A model generated the notes under the pieces. It ran no database searches, was not told the DNA's origin, and saw nothing but the letters and a program-made list of their open reading frames with translations. A stretch of DNA of 6,625 nucleotides from JBCBSZ01 sp039197885 (GTDB taxonomy: Bacteria; Actinomycetota; Acidimicrobiia; Acidimicrobiales; Poriferisodalaceae): positions 1 to 6,625 of the forward strand of contig JBCCTY010000233.1 of NCBI GenBank assembly GCA_039197885.1, given 5' to 3'. This document shows positions 1-4,708 of this stretch, one piece after another; position 1 is the stretch's first letter, and the number at the start of each line of letters is the position of its first letter. Made by a program: the position numbers and the translations under genes.

Positions 1-89
1 AGGCGCGCGGCCTCGAGCTGCTCCTGCGGTACCGCAAGGAGCGGCAGCTCGAACTGATGGCGAACTGGCGATTGGTCGGTCGGGGCTAG
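1..89 (+). CDS. 3' end of an unidentified gene (partial)
   Basis: Only the last 28 or so codons are visible, in the frame whose codons start at positions 3, 6, 9 and so on, ending at a TAG at 87-89. Nearly every codon ends in G or C, as in the confirmed genes, whereas frame 1 meets a stop at 55-57, so this frame is probably coding. The tail reads as a charged, Leu- and Arg-rich helix (LELLLRYRKERQLELMANW) followed by a short Gly/Arg end. I do not recognise the family. It ends 36 nt before the SDR start on the same strand, so it could be the preceding gene of the same operon. The start lies outside the window. Confidence 0.6.
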   Translation, partial: ARGLELLLRYRKERQLELMANWRLVGRG

Positions 90-112
90 CTTCCCCGTAC
101 GGCCCGGACGAC

Positions 113-117
113 AAGGA
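113..117 (+). promoter_or_regulatory. Ribosome binding site of the SDR gene
   Basis: AAGGA at 113-117 lies 8 nt before the ATG at 126, a good Shine-Dalgarno match and spacing. It supports ATG 126 as the start. The 36-nt gap (90-125) shows no recognisable -35/-10 pair. Confidence 0.6.
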
Positions 118-125
118 ACACGGAC

Positions 126-884
126 ATGGACCTGGGACTCAGTGGCAAGAAGGTGCTCGTCACCGGCTCGACCAAGGGCATCGGCCGGGCGATCGCCGAG
201 CGGATGCTCGACGAGGGCGCGAGCGTCGCCATCTGCGCGCGTTCCGCCGACGACGTCGAGGCCGCGACCGCCGAGCTGTCGGCGAAGGGCACCGTCTCGG
301 GCGGCGTCGTCGACGCCGGCGACGACGAGCAGCTCCGGGGCTGGGTCCGTGACTCGGCCGAGGCACTCGGCGGCATCGACGTCTACGTCCACAACACCTC
401 GGCCAAGCCGGCCCGGTCGCTCGATGGCTGGCAGAAGAACTTCGACATCGACCTGATGGCGCTCGTGCGAGGCGTCGACGAAGCCAAGCCGTTCCTCAAG
501 GAGTCCGACGCCGCGTGTGTGATCTCGATCGCCACCACGGCGGTCAACGAGCACTTCGCCTCGGGCGCCAACAGCTACTCGGCGTTCAAGGCCGCCGTCG
601 TCAACTACGGCTGCGGGCAGGCCCAGGTGCTCGGCGCCGACGGCATCCGCTCCAACGTCGTCTCGCCCGGCCCAATCTTCATCGAGGGGGGCGACTGGGA
701 CATGATCAAGCAGAACATGGGCCCGTTCTTCGAGTCGACCCAGAAGGTGCACCCGGGCGGCGAGCTCGGCTCGGCCGCCGATGTCGCCAACGCCGTCGCC
801 TTCCTCGGTTCTCCCGCAGCGCAGCACATCACCGGCGTGAACCTGGTGGTCGACGGCGGCTTCCTCAAGCGCGTCAACTACTGA
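126..884 (+). CDS. Short-chain dehydrogenase/reductase (SDR), probably NADP(H)-dependent
   Basis: A 252-residue classical-type SDR, the usual length of the family; it should be a cytosolic oxidoreductase interconverting an alcohol and a ketone. Seen: the Rossmann glycine motif TGSTKGIG at residues 13-20, HNTS at 89-92 in place of the usual NNAG, the catalytic YSAFK (Tyr151, Lys155), PGPI at 181-184 and the C-terminal VVDGGF. Lys17 in the glycine motif and Arg39 after the second strand are typical of NADP(H) preference. The position 13 residues before the catalytic Tyr, normally Ser, is Thr138 (preceded by Thr137). ATG 126 has a good ribosome binding site. The ThuA-like gene starts 11 nt downstream and is probably co-transcribed. 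Similar proteins are often labelled 3-oxoacyl-ACP reductase, but nothing here points to fatty-acid synthesis. Given the acetoin-dehydrogenase-like genes downstream, a ketone/diol substrate is possible; this is inference. Confidence 0.93.
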   Translation: MDLGLSGKKVLVTGSTKGIGRAIAERMLDEGASVAICARSADDVEAATAELSAKGTVSGGVVDAGDDEQLRGWVRDSAEALGGIDVYVHNTSAKPARSLDGWQKNFDIDLMALVRGVDEAKPFLKESDAACVISIATTAVNEHFASGANSYSAFKAAVVNYGCGQAQVLGADGIRSNVVSPGPIFIEGGDWDMIKQNMGPFFESTQKVHPGGELGSAADVANAVAFLGSPAAQHITGVNLVVDGGFLKRVNY

Positions 885-895
885 GGCAGGCGGCG

Positions 896-1666
896 ATGGC
901 GGACCACAGCGCGGACGATCGGATCGACGCCTACCTCGTGTGTGGCGGACGATGGCACGACTTCGACCACGCCCGCCTCCAACTGCTCACCCTCCTGGCC
1001 GAGGACGAGCGGATCCGGGTCCGGGTCGGTGAGGACTACTCCGACCTGCACTCGATCAGCAACGCCGACTTCCTCGTCACCTACACCTGCGACGTGCGAC
1101 CGACCGAGGAGCAGCAGCACGCCCTCGAGCGATACGTGCGCGAGGGCGGTCGCTGGTTCGCGCTCCACGGCACGAACTCGGCGATCGAGCGGTATCCGGA
1201 CGGCTTCGCCACGCCTCGCATCCTCGGACCGGTCGCCAAGGTGCTCGGCTCGCAGTTCATCGCCCACCCGCCCATCCAGCCCTTCACGGTCGAGGTGACC
1301 GAGCCCGACCACCCGCTCGTGAGCGGCATCGAGCCCTTCGAGACCGACGACGAGCTCTACCTGTGCGAGCTGCACGACGCCGACGAGCACGTGCTCCTGA
1401 TGCACACCCGCTGGCACGGCAACACCGGTCCCGGGTTCCTCGAGAACGAGTGGCCCGACGACGATCCTCGACCGGTCGTCTACCTGCGGCCCTACGGCGA
1501 GGGGACCGTGCTCTACAACAACCTCGGTCACTGCCGCGGCCGCTGGGACATGCAACCGATGATCCCGCTCTACCCCCAGGTCGAGCGGGGCTCGTGGGAG
1601 CAGCCTGCCTACCACGAGCTGCTCCGGCGCGGCATCCGGTGGGCGACCGGCGACCTGGCCGCCTGA
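896..1666 (+). CDS. ThuA-like domain protein (trehalose-utilisation family)
   Basis: A 256-residue single-domain protein of the ThuA-like family, which has the class I glutamine amidotransferase-like fold but not its catalytic Cys. Members are linked to sugar and keto-sugar metabolism; the biochemistry is poorly defined. Family hallmarks seen: VCGGRWHDF at 15-23, a strand plus turn GGRWFALHG at 84-92 where amidotransferases carry the nucleophile elbow, FIAHPP at 121-126, DHPLVSGI at 138-145 followed by DDELY at 151-155, and the late YGEGTVLYNNLGH at 200-212. No signal peptide or membrane segment is visible, so it is probably cytosolic. The frame stays open upstream to 515, inside the SDR gene, but ATG 896 is the credible start: GAGG at 883-886 sits 9 nt before it and the family fold begins right after it. 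It lies between the SDR and the E1 alpha gene, probably in the same operon; its role there is unknown. Confidence 0.85.
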   Translation: MADHSADDRIDAYLVCGGRWHDFDHARLQLLTLLAEDERIRVRVGEDYSDLHSISNADFLVTYTCDVRPTEEQQHALERYVREGGRWFALHGTNSAIERYPDGFATPRILGPVAKVLGSQFIAHPPIQPFTVEVTEPDHPLVSGIEPFETDDELYLCELHDADEHVLLMHTRWHGNTGPGFLENEWPDDDPRPVVYLRPYGEGTVLYNNLGHCRGRWDMQPMIPLYPQVERGSWEQPAYHELLRRGIRWATGDLAA

Positions 1667-1671
1667 GCGCC

Positions 1672-1716
1672 ATGAGTCGCATGATCACGACGACGAGACA
1701 GAGAGGACGGCAGTGA
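1672..1716 (+). other. Possible 14-codon leader ORF ending on the E1 alpha start codon
   Basis: ATG at 1672 opens a 14-codon frame (MSRMITTTRQRGRQ) whose TGA at 1714-1716 overlaps the GTG start of E1 alpha as GTGA. This fills most of the largest gap in the operon (1667-1712). Such an overlap could couple translation of the next gene. There is no good ribosome binding site before 1672 and no homology to lean on, so chance is the more likely explanation. Confidence 0.15.
1701..1707 (+). promoter_or_regulatory. Ribosome binding site deciding the GTG start of E1 alpha
   Basis: GAGAGGA at 1701-1707 lies 5 nt before GTG 1713. No in-frame ATG is nearby (the ATGs at 1672 and 1681 are in another frame), so this site fixes GTG 1713 as the start. 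Confidence 0.65.
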
Positions 1717-2696
1717 GCGACCCGACCACCGAGGTGCTCTGGGACCTCCACCACCGGATGGTGCGCATCCGGCTCTTCGAGGAGAACACGGGACGGCTGT
1801 CCGAGGCGGCCAAGCTGCCCGGCTTCCTCCACCTCTACGTCGGTGAGGAGGCGGTCGCCGCGGGCGTCTGCGCCACGCTCACCGACGACGACCAGATCAC
1901 CTCGACCCACCGCGGCCACGGGCACCTCGTCGCCAAGGGCGGCGACTTCAAGCGGATGTTCGCCGAGCTCTACGGCAAGGCGACCGGCTACAACAAGGGC
2001 AAGGGCGGGTCGATGCACATCTGCGACCTCGACCTCGGGATGCTCGGCGCCAACGGCATCGTGGGCGCCGGCGCGCCGATCGCCGTCGGTGCCGGCTTCG
2101 CCAACAAGTACCTCGGCAACGGCCGGGTGTCGGTCCCCTTCTTCGGCGACGGCTCGACCAACATCGGCGCCTTCCACGAGGCCGCCAACATGGCGGCGGC
2201 GCTCAAGCTCCCGGTCGTGTTCATCTGCGAGAACAACGAGTACGGCGAGTTCACCCCCCGCCACAAGACGATGGCCATCACCGACGTCGCCAGCCGTGCC
2301 GAGGGCTACGGCATGCCCGGCGTCATCATCGACGGCATGGACGCCGTCGCCGTCTGGGAGGTCGCCACCGAAGCGGTCGCGCGGGCCCGTCGCGGCGAGG
2401 GCCCGACGTTCATCGAGGCGAAGACCTATCGCTACTACGACCACCACGGCGTGAAGGGCCTCGGCGTCCCCTACCGAGACGACGACGAGGTCGAAGAGGC
2501 CAAGACCCGGGACCCCATCGACCGCATCGAGGCTCGGATGATCGAGGCCGGCGTCGCCACCGCCGACGAGCTCGCCGCCGTGCACGAGCGGGTGCAGGCC
2601 CAGGTCGACGAGGCGATCGCGTTCGCCGAGGAGAGCCCGTACCCCGAACCCGACCAGATCCTGCAGGACGTCTACACCGTGAGGGCCGCGGGATGA
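1713..2696 (+). CDS. acoA: ThDP-dependent 2-oxo-acid/acetoin dehydrogenase E1 component, alpha subunit
   Basis: A 327-residue E1 alpha, the usual length for the bacterial two-gene E1. With the beta subunit it forms an alpha2beta2 enzyme that uses thiamine diphosphate to decarboxylate or cleave an oxo substrate and reductively acylate the E2 lipoyl group. Seen: STHRGHGH at 64-71, the GKGGSMH motif at 96-102, and the ThDP/Mg-binding motif from GDG at 145-147 to ENN at 173-175. The C-terminal active-site loop, normally of the GHSxSDP type, reads YYDHHGVKGLG at 241-251, with His244 at the conserved His position and His245 where PDH E1 alpha has its phosphorylatable Ser. It starts at GTG behind a good ribosome binding site and overlaps the E1 beta start by 4 nt (ATGA). 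AcoA is preferred over PdhA because an AcoX-like gene follows; a branched-chain or other oxo-acid substrate cannot be excluded. Confidence 0.9.
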   Translation: MSDPTTEVLWDLHHRMVRIRLFEENTGRLSEAAKLPGFLHLYVGEEAVAAGVCATLTDDDQITSTHRGHGHLVAKGGDFKRMFAELYGKATGYNKGKGGSMHICDLDLGMLGANGIVGAGAPIAVGAGFANKYLGNGRVSVPFFGDGSTNIGAFHEAANMAAALKLPVVFICENNEYGEFTPRHKTMAITDVASRAEGYGMPGVIIDGMDAVAVWEVATEAVARARRGEGPTFIEAKTYRYYDHHGVKGLGVPYRDDDEVEEAKTRDPIDRIEARMIEAGVATADELAAVHERVQAQVDEAIAFAEESPYPEPDQILQDVYTVRAAG

Positions 2697-3700
2697 CCGC
2701 CACCGAGAACGCCACGCGAGAGCTCACCTACGTCCAGGCGTGGAGCGAGGCCATCGCCGAGTGCATGCGGGACGATCCCGCCGTGTTCGTCGCCGGTGAG
2801 GACGTCGGAGCGTACGGCGGCGTCTTCGGCAGCTTCCGGGGTCTCCAGGCCGAGTTCGGCGAGGAACGGGTCGTCGACACCCCCATCTCCGAGCAGGCCA
2901 TCGTGGGCCTCGGCGTCGGTGCGTCGGTCGCCGGGCTCCGACCGGTCGTCGACCTGATGTTCATGGACTTCACGGCCGTGGCGATGGATCAGATCGTCAA
3001 CCAGGCCGCCAAGCTCAAGTACATGTTCGGCGGCAAGGCCGTGCTCCCGCTGACGATCACGACGTTCGGCGGCGCCGGCCTCGGCGCTGCCGCGCAGCAC
3101 TCCCAGAGCCTCGAGGCCTGGATCTGCCACATCCCGGGCATGAAGGTCGTCCAGCCCTCGAGCCCCTACGACGTGAAGGGCCTGCTGATCTCGGCGATCC
3201 GCGACGACAACCCGACCTACGTCGTGGGCAACAAGCTCATGCTCGGTGTGAGCGGCCACGTGCCCGAGGACCCCTACGAGATCCCGCTCGGCGTCGCCAA
3301 CGTCGTGCGCGAGGGCAGCGACTGCACGATCGTCGCGACGGGTCGGATGGTGGTCGAGGCCGGCGAGGCCGCCAAGAAGCTCGCCGACGACGGCATCGAC
3401 TGCGAGATCATCGACCCTCGGACGCTCCAGCCCCTCGACATCACCACGATCGTCGAGAGCGCCCGCAAGACCAATCGGGTCGTGGTCGCGCACGAGGCCG
3501 TGCGCTTCGGTGGCATCGGCGCCGAGATGGCCGCGCAGATCCAGGAGGAGGCGTTCGACCACCTCGACGCGCCGGTCGTCCGGGTCGGCGCGCCGTTCTC
3601 GCCGGTGCCGTTCAGCCCCGCCCTCGAGCAGCACTACGTCCCGAGCCGCAAGACGATCGCCGCCGGCGTCCGCGCCGCGGTCGACCGTCCCGGCGCCTAG
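2693..3700 (+). CDS. acoB: ThDP-dependent 2-oxo-acid/acetoin dehydrogenase E1 component, beta subunit
   Basis: A 335-residue E1 beta of normal length and the partner of the alpha subunit; the ThDP site forms at the interface. Seen: GEDVG at 35-39, TPISEQ at 63-68 whose Glu67 matches the Glu that activates the ThDP aminopyrimidine, DFTAVAMDQIVNQAAK at 92-107, AAQHSQSLEAW at 133-143 with His136 of the active site, and HIPGMKVVQPSSPYD at 146-160. The transketolase C-terminal domain follows from about residue 205 to the end. The strand after the DDNP motif reads YVVGNKLMLG (176-185), where related enzymes usually have a Glu and a Tyr (ExxxLY). The start ATG overlaps the E1 alpha stop as ATGA, the usual sign of translational coupling for a fixed subunit ratio. 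The AcoX-like gene begins 14 nt after the stop. Confidence 0.92.
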   Translation: MTATENATRELTYVQAWSEAIAECMRDDPAVFVAGEDVGAYGGVFGSFRGLQAEFGEERVVDTPISEQAIVGLGVGASVAGLRPVVDLMFMDFTAVAMDQIVNQAAKLKYMFGGKAVLPLTITTFGGAGLGAAAQHSQSLEAWICHIPGMKVVQPSSPYDVKGLLISAIRDDNPTYVVGNKLMLGVSGHVPEDPYEIPLGVANVVREGSDCTIVATGRMVVEAGEAAKKLADDGIDCEIIDPRTLQPLDITTIVESARKTNRVVVAHEAVRFGGIGAEMAAQIQEEAFDHLDAPVVRVGAPFSPVPFSPALEQHYVPSRKTIAAGVRAAVDRPGA

Positions 3701-3714
3701 TCGATCGTCGGCGG

Positions 3715-4707
3715 ATGCCGGGAACCGTCGCGTTCATCGCCAACCCGGCTGCCGGGTCCGACGTCCGTCGGCTCGTCGCGCACGCCACCGTCACGAGCGA
3801 CGCCGCGAAGATCTCGATCGTGCGTCGTGCGGTCGTCGCCGCCGCCGACGCGGGCGCCGACCGGATCCTCCTCGCCCCCGACCGCTCCTCGCTGTGCGAG
3901 CGGGCGGTCGACGGCCTGCACCTCGACGCTCAGGTCGAGTCGCTCGACGTGCGGGTGCACGGCGAGGCAGGCGACACGCGGGCGGCGGCCGCGGCCGCCG
4001 CGACGGCCGACGTCGGCGCGCTGATGGTGCTCGGCGGCGACGGCACTTGCCGCGACGCCGTGCTCGGATGGCGCGACGCACCGTTGCTCCCGGTCTCGAC
4101 CGGCACGAACAACGTCTTCCCCCGCTGGCTCGAGGCGACCGTCGCGGGCACGGCCGCCGCGCTCGTCGCCGGTGGCGCCGTCTCGATCGGTGAGGCGGCT
4201 CGGCGGGCCAAGATCGTCGAGCTCGGTGACGGCACGTGGGACGAGCCGGACCTCGCCCTCGTCGACGCCGTGCTCGTCCAGGGGCGCTTCACCGGGAGCC
4301 GCGCCGTCTGGGAGCCCCATCGGCTCCGGGCCGCCGTGCTCGCCATCGCCGAGGCCGCCTCGGTCGGTCTCTCTGCCATCGGTGGGTTGCTCCATCCGGT
4401 CGGTCGAGGTGACGCCGGGGGCCTCGCACTCGGCTTCGACGCCGACTCGACCAAACAGGTCCGGGCGCCCATCGCGCCCGGGCTCTTCGCCGACATCGGC
4501 ATCAGCGACGTCCGACGACTGGCCGACGGCGACGTCGTCGAGCTCATCGGTCCGGGCGTGCTGGCCCTCGACGGCGAGCGCGAGCGCGTCCTCGCCGATG
4601 ACCAACGCGTGACCGCCACCATCCGACGAACCGGGCCCCACGTCATCGACGTCGAATCGACACTTCGCGCCGCCGTGGCCCGCGGCGTGTTCACGAGAGG
4701 GAGATGA
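3715..4707 (+). CDS. acoX: AcoX-like protein of the ATP-NAD kinase superfamily
   Basis: A 330-residue protein resembling AcoX, the conserved protein of acetoin catabolism loci whose role is not established and which belongs to the ATP-NAD/diacylglycerol kinase superfamily. Seen: IANPAAGSDVRRLVAHA at 8-24, typical of the AcoX/COG3199 group; the kinase nucleotide motif GGDGT at 107-111 in VLGGDGTCRDAV; and STGTNNVFP at 128-136. The middle (about 160-260) is Ala/Gly-rich, and the last 70 residues form the predicted C-terminal beta domain. GGDGT is intact, so nucleotide binding is plausible; activity as an NAD kinase is inference. ATG 3715 is the first good start, but no clear Shine-Dalgarno precedes it, so it may rely on coupling to E1 beta 14 nt upstream. 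The E2 gene follows after 1 nt. Its place between E1 beta and E2 matches the A-B-X-C gene order I recall for some clostridial aco operons. Confidence 0.82.
   Translation: MPGTVAFIANPAAGSDVRRLVAHATVTSDAAKISIVRRAVVAAADAGADRILLAPDRSSLCERAVDGLHLDAQVESLDVRVHGEAGDTRAAAAAAATADVGALMVLGGDGTCRDAVLGWRDAPLLPVSTGTNNVFPRWLEATVAGTAAALVAGGAVSIGEAARRAKIVELGDGTWDEPDLALVDAVLVQGRFTGSRAVWEPHRLRAAVLAIAEAASVGLSAIGGLLHPVGRGDAGGLALGFDADSTKQVRAPIAPGLFADIGISDVRRLADGDVVELIGPGVLALDGERERVLADDQRVTATIRRTGPHVIDVESTLRAAVARGVFTRGR
4695..4702 (+). promoter_or_regulatory. Ribosome binding site of E2, inside the end of acoX
   Basis: GAGAGGGA at 4695-4702 lies 6 nt before ATG 4709 and is embedded in the last codons of acoX. It selects ATG 4709 rather than the ATG at 4704 that overlaps the acoX stop, which is out of frame with E2. 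Confidence 0.6.
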
Positions 4708-4708
4708 C

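Noticed and set aside
515..895. Upstream extension of the ThuA-like frame through the SDR gene
   Set aside because: The extension is an Arg-rich out-of-frame reading of the SDR, whose motifs are intact. ATG 896 has its own ribosome binding site.
1676..1691. Inverted GTCG...CGAC with a TGATCA palindrome as an operator
   Set aside because: The arms are only 4 bp and the inner palindrome is off-centre, which is expected by chance in this composition.
1284..2585. Long minus-strand open frames opposite the E1, AcoX and E2 genes (also 878-1615, 2672-3634, 3697-4836 and 5291-6181)
   Set aside because: They have low-complexity Arg/Ala/Gly/Val/Asp composition, no recognisable motifs, and lie opposite clear coding genes. 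This is the usual shadow effect of high-GC codon use.
1713..3700. Calling the E1 genes plain pyruvate dehydrogenase (pdhA/pdhB)
   Set aside because: The AcoX-like gene and the atypical loops favour an acetoin-dehydrogenase-like complex, although the substrate remains unproven.
4704..4708. ATG at 4704 overlapping the acoX stop as a start for E2
   Set aside because: It is out of frame with the lipoyl domain. ATG 4709 is in frame and correctly spaced from the ribosome binding site.
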